This document shows positions 1 through 7,594 of a stretch of 44,489 bases of DNA, piece by piece. A model generated the notes under the pieces. The model was not told the origin of the DNA. It did no database searches and saw only the letters and a list, made by a program, of their open reading frames with translations. The position numbers were made by a program, and so were the translations under genes. How positions within the stretch are numbered: position 1 is the first letter of the stretch; the number at the start of each line of letters is the position of its first letter. The stretch comes from CAZYWA01 sp964650975 [NCBI: uncultured bacterium] (lineage in GTDB: Bacteria > JADJOY01): NCBI GenBank assembly GCA_964650975.1, contig CAZYWA010000004.1, positions 1 through 44,489 on the forward strand, written 5' to 3'.

Positions 1-1
1 C

Positions 2-307
2 GCCGCTTCGGTGCTGGTCGCGGTGCGCCACTCGGTCGACCTCGAGACTCGCGCCATGGGGCTCGCTGCGCTGCTCGCGGTGCTCGGAGTGCTGATGGTG
101 AGCCCGCTCTACATTCCGCGGGTGGGCACGGCGCGCTCGACCTTCTGGAAGCGCGCCACGGTGGTGAATCTGGCGGCGGTGTGGATCCTGGTGCTCACGC
201 GCAGCTACCCGGAGTACCTGCTCGCATGCGGGATCGCGTACTTCGTGGCGGGAAGCGTGGTCGGGTCCCAGCGCGTCGCCGAGCTGCGGCGCGTGGCGAG
301 CGCGTAG
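2..307 (+). CDS. CDP-alcohol phosphatidyltransferase-like, C-terminal part (probable phosphatidylserine synthase)
   Basis: This open frame runs in from the left edge and ends at TAG 305-307, so only about 101 C-terminal residues are visible. They form three hydrophobic helices. The stretch LAVLGVLMVSPLYIPR resembles the LMVS-x-x-x-Y segment near the end of bacterial PssA, which joins CDP-diacylglycerol and serine in the inner membrane during phospholipid synthesis. The CDP-alcohol signature (DG-x2-AR-x8-G-x3-D) would lie upstream and cannot be seen, so the call rests on the tail alone. Another CDP-alcohol phosphatidyltransferase or an unrelated membrane protein remains possible. The gene converges on the next one with only 6 bases between the stops. 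Confidence 0.5.
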   Translation, partial: AASVLVAVRHSVDLETRAMGLAALLAVLGVLMVSPLYIPRVGTARSTFWKRATVVNLAAVWILVLTRSYPEYLLACGIAYFVAGSVVGSQRVAELRRVASA

Positions 308-313
308 CCGCCT

Positions 314-1534
314 TCAGCCGCCACGCGCGACGCTGCGCGCCGATTGCTTGGGTGCCGAGCTCGGCGCCGGAGCCGGCAATCGCGACGGCTCGGCGGGATG
401 CGACGCCGGGAGCCCGGGCACGTGCTCCAGCTCGTGGCGCACGAACAGCGTGAGCGGCACCGCGAGAATCAGTCCCACGAAGCCCAGCACCACCTCGCAC
501 ACCACCAGCGAGGCGAGGATCACCGCCATCGGCAGCTTCACGATGTCGCCGATGATCTTCGAGTTGAGGAAGTACTCGAGCTTGTGGACGCCCACCAGCA
601 CGCCGACGCACACCAGCGCACCCCACACGCCGATCGAGGCCAGCGCCACCAAGGTCACGATCGAGTTCGAGATCAGGTTGCCCACGATGGGCAGCAGCCC
701 GCACACGAACACCGTGAGCAGCAGCGCCACGCGCTGCGGCAGCCCCAGACCCAGGATCACCAGCGCCGAGATCCCGGTGTTGATCGTGGCGATGACCAGC
801 TGTCCGCCCATCACGCGCTTGAAGTAGTAGTAGAAGAGCCGCACCCGCACCGACGAGAACCGGTAGAGGAAACCGAGCAAGCTCTCGGGGCGGCGCGTGA
901 ACACGGCCTCGATGGATTTCTGGTCGTGATAGAGCAGCACGTTGAGCACCAGCGCGAACACGAAGAACACCACGTAACTCGAGATCCGCGATACGGCGCC
1001 GGTGACCGACGGCAGCATCGTGTGCGCGAACTTGATGCCCTCGGTGATCTGCCCGACCACGTCGTCGGTGGTCACGTACTGCGAGAGACCCCAGCGCTCG
1101 TTGACGTCCTGATAGGCCGCGATGGCGCGGTCCTTCACTTCGTCGGCGATCGACGGCAGCGCCCGCGCCAGATCGGGCACCAGCTTGAACGCGACCAGTC
1201 CGGCGAGCGCCGTCACCACCACGTAGAGCAGCGAGAACATCACGCCCTTGGGCACCGACGGCAGATGGCGCCCCAGGTCGTGAGTCAGGAAGTCGGAAAC
1301 CAGGAAGAGGAACAGGAACGCCACCGCGAAGGTGGTGAGCTTGGTGGCGAACACCAGCACCACCGGGATCGTCAGGAACGCGTATCCGACCAGATAAGGA
1401 TGTGCCTCGAGGAACGAGTTGCGGCGCGACTCCCACTCTTCCTCGCTCTTGGGGCGGAAGAGCATCGTCGTCTGATCGATGCCCAGCTCCTCCGCCTCGG
1501 CTGGCCGGGATGGCTTGGATCGCGGATCGGCCAC
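314..1534 (-). CDS. AI-2E family transporter (YhhT/PerM/TqsA-type permease)
   Basis: The 406-residue polytopic inner-membrane protein has a hydrophilic N-terminus of about 45 residues and two early hydrophobic helices. A periplasmic-type loop follows, then a block of C-terminal helices. The late block is typical of the AI-2E transporter family (PF01594): GLLPIVGNLISNSIVTLVAL followed by KLPMAVILASLV and a glycine/leucine helix ending in AVPL. Members are linked to export of small molecules or sodium-proton exchange; the substrate cannot be read from sequence. The start is GTG at 1534. The last 35 residues are Pro/Ala/Ser-rich and probably disordered. It is divergent from the thioredoxin-like gene across 108 bases. 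Confidence 0.85.
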   Translation of the reverse strand: MADPRSKPSRPAEAEELGIDQTTMLFRPKSEEEWESRRNSFLEAHPYLVGYAFLTIPVVLVFATKLTTFAVAFLFLFLVSDFLTHDLGRHLPSVPKGVMFSLLYVVVTALAGLVAFKLVPDLARALPSIADEVKDRAIAAYQDVNERWGLSQYVTTDDVVGQITEGIKFAHTMLPSVTGAVSRISSYVVFFVFALVLNVLLYHDQKSIEAVFTRRPESLLGFLYRFSSVRVRLFYYYFKRVMGGQLVIATINTGISALVILGLGLPQRVALLLTVFVCGLLPIVGNLISNSIVTLVALASIGVWGALVCVGVLVGVHKLEYFLNSKIIGDIVKLPMAVILASLVVCEVVLGFVGLILAVPLTLFVRHELEHVPGLPASHPAEPSRLPAPAPSSAPKQSARSVARGG

Positions 1535-1642
1535 GAGTGGAAGCGGCGGTTACGCGGAGTCGGTTACGATTCCGGCTCGCGAAAAGACGCGCAAAACTCA
1601 GCGTATCATGGGCACCCGATGCACCGATCGAGGAGCTGACGG

Positions 1643-2500
1643 ATGAAGCGGCACGTCATCGACGTGAACGAGGCGACATTCGACACCGAGGTGCTGCAGC
1701 AATCGCACCGGGTGCCGGTGCTGGTCGACTTCTGGGCGCCGTGGTGCGGACCCTGCAAGTCGCTCTCGCCGATCCTCGAGGACCTCGCCGACGAGGGCGG
1801 CGGCAAGTGGATCCTCGCCAAGGTGAACTCAGATCACAACCAGCGGCTGGCCGCGGACTTCGGCGTGCGCGGCATTCCCAACGTGAAGGCGTTCCGGAAC
1901 GGAGAGGTCATCGACGAATTCACCGGCCTGGTGCCGCGCGCCACGGTGGAGCGATTCCTGGCACGGCTCGTGCCGAGCGAGCTCGACGAGCGGGTGAAGA
2001 GCGCCGCCGGGCAGATCGAGCGCGGCGAGCTGGCTCCGGCCCGCGCAACGCTCGACGCGGTGCTCGCGGAGAAGCCCGATCACGACGCGGCGCTGCTCGC
2101 TCTCGGCAAGCTCGAGCTCCTCGAGGGGAACGCGGCGCGCACGCTCGAGCTGGTGCGCAACCTGCCCGACTCGGGCGCGGTCGGTCAGGCGGCTCGCGCG
2201 CTGCGCGCCGAGGCGCGCTTCGCCGCGGCACCGGAGAACGAGACGATCGAGGCCCTGACGGCCCGCGTCGCGGCCGATCCCAAGGATCTGGACGCCCGCT
2301 TCTCGCTGGCGCTCAGGCTGGCGAAGCGCGGTGACCTCGACCGCGCGGCCGAGGAGCTGCTGGCACTGATCGCGAAGAAGCGCGATTACCAGGACGGCGA
2401 AGCGCGCCGCACGCTGCTCGACGTGCTGGAGCTCATCGGCACCCACGACCCCAAGGCCGAGCAGTACCGGAGCCGGCTGTCGTCGCTGCTGTTCGCGTGA
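1643..2500 (+). CDS. cnoX: Thioredoxin-TPR protein, CnoX/YbbN-like
   Basis: The 285-residue cytoplasmic protein starts with a thioredoxin fold (about residues 5-110) carrying WAPWCGPCK, with redox cysteines C35 and C38, and the cis-proline region GIPNV. The remaining 170 residues are helical TPR-like repeats. The domain order and length match CnoX/YbbN, a holdase that hands substrates to GroEL and DnaK and protects them from over-oxidation. Escherichia coli CnoX has lost the full CxxC motif; here CGPC is intact, so this copy may also act as a reductase. The ATG at 1643 has an AGGAG ribosome site 8 bases upstream. The gene stands alone, so an individual promoter is likely. Confidence 0.87.
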   Translation: MKRHVIDVNEATFDTEVLQQSHRVPVLVDFWAPWCGPCKSLSPILEDLADEGGGKWILAKVNSDHNQRLAADFGVRGIPNVKAFRNGEVIDEFTGLVPRATVERFLARLVPSELDERVKSAAGQIERGELAPARATLDAVLAEKPDHDAALLALGKLELLEGNAARTLELVRNLPDSGAVGQAARALRAEARFAAAPENETIEALTARVAADPKDLDARFSLALRLAKRGDLDRAAEELLALIAKKRDYQDGEARRTLLDVLELIGTHDPKAEQYRSRLSSLLFA

Positions 2501-2521
2501 GCTCTCGAGCCGCCAGCGTCC

Positions 2522-2998
2522 TCACGAGGAACGGATCTTGCCGGCGAGCCGGAAGATCCGCGTCGGAGTGCCGGTGAAGACCCCCGCGCCACAGAACGCG
2601 GTGAGGCTGCCCGAAAGCGATGTTTCCTGGTCGCGGCGGGACAAGCTGAGCGCCAGCGACACGGGCTTCTGGCCGCACGGACCGCTCGGCATCGCGGGAG
2701 CGTCGAACCCGGCCGTGTAGAGCCGGGTGTGAGCTTCGGGAAACTCTTCGAGAAAGCCCCGGCCGTCGTAGCGCCTTCCGATCTCCAGGACGTCGAAGCT
2801 CGCCTGCGGCACCAGTGCCACCTCCAGGTTCTGTCCGTCGCGGGAGACGTCGACGGTCGCCTGGTAGCGAAGCTCCAGGTTGACGTCGAAGACCAGGTGC
2901 TCCTTGGGCTGGGAGGTTCCCCCTCCGGAGCAGCTCGCGGTGCCGAACGCGAGCGCCAGGAACGCCGCGGCCAACCGGTTCACGCTGGTCCTCGACAA
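2522..2998 (-). CDS. Hypothetical small exported lipoprotein
   Basis: The 158-residue product has an N-terminal signal sequence (NRLAAAFLALAFGTASC) ending in a cysteine at a loose lipobox, then a Ser/Gly-rich linker, which suggests a lipid-anchored outer-membrane or periplasmic protein. The mature part looks beta-rich and has two further cysteines (GPCG and FCG) that could form a disulfide. No family was recognised. The start is TTG at 2998, supported by GGGAGG about 7 bases upstream; a GTG five codons downstream is the alternative. It is divergent from the FmdB-like gene. Confidence 0.6.
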   Translation of the reverse strand: MSRTSVNRLAAAFLALAFGTASCSGGGTSQPKEHLVFDVNLELRYQATVDVSRDGQNLEVALVPQASFDVLEIGRRYDGRGFLEEFPEAHTRLYTAGFDAPAMPSGPCGQKPVSLALSLSRRDQETSLSGSLTAFCGAGVFTGTPTRIFRLAGKIRSS

Positions 2999-3015
2999 CG
3001 GAGATCCTCCCGCGC

Positions 3016-3044
3016 TTGACCCTGGACGACCCGATTCTTAGCAT
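3016..3044 (+). promoter_or_regulatory. Sigma70-type promoter of the FmdB-like gene
   Basis: TTGACC (3016-3021) is separated by exactly 17 bases from TAGCAT (3039-3044), matching 5/6 and 4/6 of the -35 and -10 consensus. A transcript starting near 3051 would have a leader of about 30 bases containing GAGG at 3072-3075 before the ATG at 3082. Confidence 0.55.
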
Positions 3045-3081
3045 GAACCCGCGACGCCGTTCCGACCCGCCGAGGACCGCC

Positions 3082-3318
3082 ATGCCCATCCGCGAGTATC
3101 AGTGCCAGTCGTGCGACACCCGCTTCGAGCAAATCGAGCTCGGCAGCAAACCGCCCAAGGCGGTCTGTCCGTCGTGCGGAGCCTCGAAGGTCGAGAAGCT
3201 CTTCTCGGCCTTCGCCGTGGGCGCGGACGCCGGTGGCACGGCGCGCATGGCCGCGTCCGAGAGCGGACCGTGCGGATCGTGCGGCGCTCCGGAACGCGGC
3301 TCCTGCGGCATGGACTGA
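3082..3318 (+). CDS. FmdB family zinc ribbon protein
   Basis: This 78-residue protein begins MPIREYQCQSCDTRFE and continues with a second CxxC (CPSCG) about 25 residues later, the four-cysteine zinc ribbon of the FmdB/CxxC_CxxC_SSSS family. Members are small regulators of uncertain function, first linked to formamidase and amidase expression. An unusual extra C-terminal tail carries further cysteines (GPCGSCGAPERGSCGMD), so a second metal site is possible. The ATG at 3082 is preferred over in-frame starts upstream because the family begins MP-x-Y-E/R-Y and the upstream region holds a promoter. Confidence 0.85.
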   Translation: MPIREYQCQSCDTRFEQIELGSKPPKAVCPSCGASKVEKLFSAFAVGADAGGTARMAASESGPCGSCGAPERGSCGMD

Positions 3319-3335
3319 GCGGCGCCGATGTTGCC

Positions 3336-3410
3336 TCGGGGGTCTGTTCCAGACCCCCGCCCCGAAGCCGCCTCGCTTCGCTCAGCGCGCGCCTGTGGCG
3401 CGTGCACTTT
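3336..3410. repeat. Intergenic CTGTTCC hairpin repeat, copy 1
   Basis: This sequence sits between two convergent genes. It has a GGGGG-x-CTGTTCC box, a CCGCCCC box, then a CGCTTCGCTCAGCG and GCGCGCC-tgt-GGCGCG segment. The same order of boxes recurs at 44168-44263, and a shorter relative lies at 41904-41921. It may be a dispersed palindromic element used as a bidirectional terminator. Confidence 0.45.
3338..3358. terminator. Perfect hairpin between convergent genes, putative terminator
   Basis: GGGGGTCT (3338-3345) pairs perfectly with AGACCCCC (3351-3358) around the loop GTTCC. It lies 20 bases past the FmdB-like stop and 64 bases past the end of the minus-strand gene at 3422. No U-tract follows on either strand, so it may be a Rho-aided or bidirectional terminator. 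Confidence 0.45.
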
Positions 3411-3421
3411 TCAGCGGCCTG

Positions 3422-4171
3422 CTAGCCCACGCGCCCCATCCACTCCCCGAGCCGCGCCGCGAGCTGGCGTGAAGAGGCGCGGCCACCGAACGGGGTGAGC
3501 GCGTCGTGGCTCACCACGCTCATCCGCGTCGCCCCCGCGAGCGCTGGCTCGAGCTCCATCACCAGCGCGTGACCGAGGTAGGCGGCGTGGGCGGTGCGCC
3601 CACCGGTGGCGATTCGCTCGACCTGGGACCGCGCGATGCGCGCGTCGATCCGCTCTCCTCGGAACACCAGCGCATCCGGCTCGAAGTGGAGCACTCCGGT
3701 ATCGTCGCTGTGTCCGATCGAAACACGCCGCGCGAGAGTCAGCTCCGGGCGGAAACGAACGGTCACCACCACGCCGCCCACGGCGCCCAAGTGGCGGCGG
3801 ACGAAACGCCGTGCCCACAGGCCGTGGCCCGTCACCCAGCCCAGGCACGAGCCAGCGACCGCCACCACCAGGAACCCGCTGACCAGCGCCCGCAGGCCGA
3901 GCTCGGAGTCGACGCGATCGAGCAACGCGAACGCGATCCCCAGCAGCGGCACACCGAAGACGCCGAGAATCAGCAGCAGATCGACCGTGAAGAAGGACAA
4001 CGCACGGCGCAGGTTCCAGTAGCGATGGTCTCCGACTTGGATCCACGATTGGCCGGAGACACAGCGCACGCCGGCATCGGCGTCCTCGCCCTCGCCACCG
4101 GCCAGCGGCCGGTAGAGAGCTTCGAGATCGTGCCGCGAAAGGACCGCGCTGCTTCGATCGGCCCGCGCCAT
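3422..4171 (-). CDS. Two-TM membrane protein with C-terminal soluble domain, paralogue B
   Basis: The 249-residue protein has a hydrophilic N-terminus, two transmembrane helices (roughly residues 55-80 and 90-115) and a C-terminal beta-rich domain. No named family was recognised. It is a paralogue of the preceding gene product: shared features include SW-I-x-[VI]-G near the N-terminus and the core DDTG-[VF]-L followed by LVF-x-G-[ED]-R-x-DARIAR. Its ATG (4169-4171) overlaps the upstream TGA by one base (TGATG), so translation is probably coupled. It is the last gene of the five-gene minus-strand cluster and ends before a convergent hairpin. Function unknown. Confidence 0.72.
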   Translation of the reverse strand: MARADRSSAVLSRHDLEALYRPLAGGEGEDADAGVRCVSGQSWIQVGDHRYWNLRRALSFFTVDLLLILGVFGVPLLGIAFALLDRVDSELGLRALVSGFLVVAVAGSCLGWVTGHGLWARRFVRRHLGAVGGVVVTVRFRPELTLARRVSIGHSDDTGVLHFEPDALVFRGERIDARIARSQVERIATGGRTAHAAYLGHALVMELEPALAGATRMSVVSHDALTPFGGRASSRQLAARLGEWMGRVG

Positions 4172-4953
4172 CACGGTCCTCCGCGAGGCTCGACCTGGAT
4201 GGGGAGCGGCAGCGGTCGGGTCGTGCTCCAGCCGCTCAGCGCGTCGCGCATCGCTCGTGCCGCGATCGCGATGGTCGGTAGCGTCAGGCCGTCCTGGCAA
4301 ACCAGGGTGAAGCTCTCGATCTCGGCCAGCGGCTCTCTCAGCTCCACGACCACCGAGCGTACCAGGCCGAGGCCGTGCGGCGTCCGAGGGCCGGCGCGAA
4401 CCTCGGCCACGTCGGCGCGCGCGATGCGGGCGTCGAACCGGTCGCCCGCGAACACCAGCCGCGCGCCGTCGATGCGCAGGAAGCCGGTGTCGTCGTCGCC
4501 GTCGATCCAGCGGCTCGGGCTGTCGGGCAGCCGCGGGCTGGTCACGAGCCCGGCCACGAAGCCCGGTCCGCGGCGCAGCCCGAGCTTGGCGACCATGCGG
4601 TGGGCGCGGCTGTTGCTCCACAGCACCAGCGTCGAGAGCGCCGGCACCAAGTAGATGACCGTCACGCCGAACGCCGCCCTGGCGAGGAGCAGCGCGTCCC
4701 GGCCCCCCGCGTAGCGAAGGTAGACGATCGCTCCGAGCGGGTAGACGACCCACAGGAGCACCACCAGCGACGCCTGCGAGCGAAGGCTCTCCGCGGTCGT
4801 GAAGTGCCGCCGCGTGCCGATCCGGATCCACGATCCGTTCGCCGATCGTGCTTCGCGCGACAGCGTCGCGACCGAGGCCAGCTCGCCGAGCGCCGCCTGC
4901 GGCGGACGGTACATCGCGCCGACGTCGTGCGGCCTCGTCGGCGCTCGATCCAT
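4171..4953 (-). CDS. Two-TM membrane protein with C-terminal soluble domain, paralogue A
   Basis: The 260-residue protein has the same plan as its downstream neighbour: a cytoplasmic-type N-terminus beginning MDRAPTRP, two hydrophobic helices (about residues 60-80 and 90-110) and a C-terminal domain with DDDTGFLRIDGARLVF then DRFDARIAR. The resemblance of the two products points to a tandem duplication followed by clear divergence. The start is ATG at 4953, 6 bases after the BtuF-like gene, and it is coupled to paralogue B through TGATG. A paired membrane complex would be a natural arrangement, but no function is known. Confidence 0.72.
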   Translation of the reverse strand: MDRAPTRPHDVGAMYRPPQAALGELASVATLSREARSANGSWIRIGTRRHFTTAESLRSQASLVVLLWVVYPLGAIVYLRYAGGRDALLLARAAFGVTVIYLVPALSTLVLWSNSRAHRMVAKLGLRRGPGFVAGLVTSPRLPDSPSRWIDGDDDTGFLRIDGARLVFAGDRFDARIARADVAEVRAGPRTPHGLGLVRSVVVELREPLAEIESFTLVCQDGLTLPTIAIAARAMRDALSGWSTTRPLPLPIQVEPRGGP

Positions 4954-4959
4954 CGACCG

Positions 4960-5733
4960 TCACCCGTCTCGAAGCTCGTGCACGATCCGCGACAGCGCAT
5001 GGAAGCCGTCGACCAGCCGTGGGCTGGGGCGGCCGAGAAACGCCTCGGGAACGCAGTACACACGATCTTCTCGCAACGCGCGGGTGGCCGACCAGCCCGA
5101 ACGGCGCCGCACGACCTCGGGCCGGTACTTCTCCGGCCGGACGCCGCACCACGCGATCACCACCGCCTCGGGATCGGCCGCACGGACCTCCTCGTCCGAT
5201 ACCGGACGACTCTTCACGTCCTCGTGACCCCAGGGATTGGAGCCGCCGGCGCGCTCGATCAGATCGGTGACCCAGCTCGAGCGCCCGGGCACGATCACCG
5301 GCTTGGGCCACCACTCGACCAGGATGCGGGGGCGCTCGCGAACGTTCGGCGGCACGCCAGCGAGCGCCGCTCGCATCTCGGCGACCACCTGCTCGCCGCG
5401 TTCGGGGACGCCGAGCCAGCTCGCGATCGAGCGCACGTCCCGGTACACGTCGTCGAGACTCACGGGCTCGGGCGCCTCGACGCGCAGGCCCGCCGCGCGC
5501 AGACCGTCGACCACCTTCTCGTGTCCGGGAACCGTGTAGGAGGCGATCACCAGATCCGGCGCCAGTGCCGCGACCTTCGCGGGATCGACACCGAGATCCG
5601 GCCCCACGCGCGGCAATCGCGCCACCACGTCCGCCGGGAAATCCGAGTGCTCGTCGACGCCCACCAGCATGTGCGCGCAGCCCAGCGCGCACACGATCTC
5701 GGTGTTGGAGCACGTCGTGGTGACGACCCGCAC
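4960..5733 (-). CDS. BtuF/FecB-type binding protein, apparently cytoplasmic
   Basis: The 257-residue product fits the periplasmic-binding-protein type II fold (PF01497). It opens RVVTTTCSNTEIVCALG, like the start of mature BtuF-type proteins, and continues with LVGVDEHSDFP, LAPDLVIAS and ends near AFLGRPSPRLVDG. Such proteins normally deliver cobalamin or siderophores to ABC permeases. No signal peptide is visible: the GTG start at 5733 leads directly into the first strand, with an AGG ribosome site about 7 bases upstream. No BtuC or BtuD genes are nearby. Cytoplasmic members of this family, often annotated as cobalamin-binding proteins, are known, so a ligand-binding or salvage role is likelier than classical import. 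The gene lies 16 bases after the GH57-like gene. Confidence 0.75.
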   Translation of the reverse strand: MRVVTTTCSNTEIVCALGCAHMLVGVDEHSDFPADVVARLPRVGPDLGVDPAKVAALAPDLVIASYTVPGHEKVVDGLRAAGLRVEAPEPVSLDDVYRDVRSIASWLGVPERGEQVVAEMRAALAGVPPNVRERPRILVEWWPKPVIVPGRSSWVTDLIERAGGSNPWGHEDVKSRPVSDEEVRAADPEAVVIAWCGVRPEKYRPEVVRRRSGWSATRALREDRVYCVPEAFLGRPSPRLVDGFHALSRIVHELRDG

Positions 5734-5749
5734 CGTCGGACCTCGCCGC

Positions 5750-7594
5750 TCAGCGCACCAGCAGCGGATGGACGTTCAGCCGATCGGCGGCGGCGAGCGC
5801 CACCTCGGGAGTGCCGTCGATCACCAGGAACGACCAGGTCGCTCCTTGGTCGGGAGGCAGCGTCTCGTCGCTGAAGGTCGCGTTGCCGTCGTCGCGCCGG
5901 ATCGTCGCGGCCACGTGAACTTTCGCTTGATCCTCGATCACGAAGCGCTGGGCGCCGAGACCCAGAAGGCCGTTCGCGAGCGCCATCTGGAAGTGCTCGA
6001 ACTCGAAATCCCCTCGCGCGAGCGCGAGCGTCGAGCCCTCCGCCAGACCTGGCGAATAGACGATGTCGCCTTCGTCGCCGGGGAATTTCACGCTCAAGGT
6101 GCGATCCGAGCCGGACGTGACCGGACCGAACGCGATCGTCACGCGGCGGGTGCCGGCGCCCTCCTCGGTCCACGTCTCGGTGACTTCGCGTCCAGGTGCA
6201 TCGATCGAAAGACTCAGCAGCGGATCGATGACCGTTGGAGCGGTGCTCGCCGCGGGAGCGCTCACGGTGCCAGCGCCGGAGTCGATGACCACCGACTTCC
6301 GGCCGAGTGCGTTCTTGGCGTCGCGGATCACCGAGCGCGCGACGCGCAGCGCTTCGGTGGCATTGGCGATCCCGTACTCGATCTCGCCGCGGTAGGGATT
6401 GATGCCCGAGGAATCGCTGACCTCGCCCAGGGACAGCAGGCGCCACGCGGCGTCGAGCGCGACCCGAGCGTCGGATCCGTCGGCCGCGGTGCCGGCGGCG
6501 GAGGCGGCGGTCTCCGCGGTCACCAGCTCGCGATGCGCCATCGCCTGGAGGGTGCGCACCTCGTTGTCGCGCTCGGCGCTCGCCCACAGGCCGACGCCGC
6601 CCAGCCAGCGCTTGATGCCGTCGGTGCTCTGCGGCTGCCAGGTGCCGTCGATGAGCGGCGGCGGCTCGGCCGCGGGGACGCCCAGCTCGCCCAGCGCCGT
6701 CACGAACTTCTGCACCGTGGTGATCGCGTAGCCCTGTGACTCGAGCGCCGCGAGCTGACTCGCATACTCCGCGACCGCGTCCGGCTGGTACTTGAAGACC
6801 GGCGGGAAGTACGGATCGATGCCACCGGTCGCCAAGAGCTCGCCGTCATCGAGGAAGGTCCAGGTGGTGTCGACCGGTCCGCCGGCGCCGGTGTAGTGAA
6901 CGCCGCGACCGCCGATGATCAGGACCACGTCGTCGCGCCCGCCGAACCGGTACCACGGCGCGCCCGCGTCGGTGGTGTGCTGATAGCCCCACAGGTTGGT
7001 CGGCCAGATCATGGTGCGATAGCCGCGCGCGGCCATCGCCGCCGCCATGCCCACTCCCGCCTGGCCCTCCTGGCAGAAGACGCTGGTGCCGAGCGGAATA
7101 CCCACGCGATCGAACGTGGCCTTGGTGAGTGCCTGCGAGCGGCTCCACTCCTCGCTCGGGAACGCCAGGAAGAGTTGATCCGAGTAGTGGAAGCTCACGA
7201 CCTCGATCTGCCCCGAGGTGGCGAGCTTGCGGAGCTTGTCGAGCACGCCGGGGTGGCGGGCATCGAGCACGTCGAGAAAATACCCTTGCAGCTCGATGTC
7301 GACGCCCCAGCTCGGGTGCGCGATCAGGAGATCGAGCACCGGCTCGAAGCTCTCGCGCACGATCTGGTCCTCGACGTCCTCGGCGGAGAGCTCCCACGAG
7401 CCCAGCGATTGCGCGGTGGGCAGGAAGCCGATCGAGCCTCCGGCGACGTACTGGATGTTGAAGTGAAAGACCGCGAGCGCGAATTTGCGCGGCGGCTCGG
7501 CCCGCGCGGCGAGCGGCGCCAGCAGCCACACCGCGGCGAGCCACCGGCGCGCGCCGCGGCGTGCGCGGCACCGTGCGTCGCGGCGCGGGGTCAC
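5750..7594 (-). CDS. Exported GH57/GH38-like glycoside hydrolase fold protein
   Basis: The 614-residue precursor has an arginine-rich signal peptide with a hydrophobic core (RWLAAVWLLAPLAARA) and a likely cleavage after residue 32. The next 250 residues resemble the GH57/GH38 catalytic barrel. Supporting blocks are AVFHFNIQY, IELQGYFLDVL, LDKLRKLATSGQIEVVSFHY and VFCQEGQAG, where E176 occupies the position of the GH57 nucleophile. The C-terminal half looks like a helical segment and beta-sandwich. A polysaccharide-processing role in the envelope is inferred; an inactive or deacetylase-like member is possible. The GTG start overlaps the upstream TGA (GTGA), implying coupling with the nucleotidyltransferase fusion gene. 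Confidence 0.62.
   Translation of the reverse strand: MTPRRDARCRARRGARRWLAAVWLLAPLAARAEPPRKFALAVFHFNIQYVAGGSIGFLPTAQSLGSWELSAEDVEDQIVRESFEPVLDLLIAHPSWGVDIELQGYFLDVLDARHPGVLDKLRKLATSGQIEVVSFHYSDQLFLAFPSEEWSRSQALTKATFDRVGIPLGTSVFCQEGQAGVGMAAAMAARGYRTMIWPTNLWGYQHTTDAGAPWYRFGGRDDVVLIIGGRGVHYTGAGGPVDTTWTFLDDGELLATGGIDPYFPPVFKYQPDAVAEYASQLAALESQGYAITTVQKFVTALGELGVPAAEPPPLIDGTWQPQSTDGIKRWLGGVGLWASAERDNEVRTLQAMAHRELVTAETAASAAGTAADGSDARVALDAAWRLLSLGEVSDSSGINPYRGEIEYGIANATEALRVARSVIRDAKNALGRKSVVIDSGAGTVSAPAASTAPTVIDPLLSLSIDAPGREVTETWTEEGAGTRRVTIAFGPVTSGSDRTLSVKFPGDEGDIVYSPGLAEGSTLALARGDFEFEHFQMALANGLLGLGAQRFVIEDQAKVHVAATIRRDDGNATFSDETLPPDQGATWSFLVIDGTPEVALAAADRLNVHPLLVR

Noticed and set aside
4375-5874. 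Plus-strand open frame opposite the BtuF-like gene
   Set aside because: Shadow frame, rich in Arg and His, with no ribosome site.
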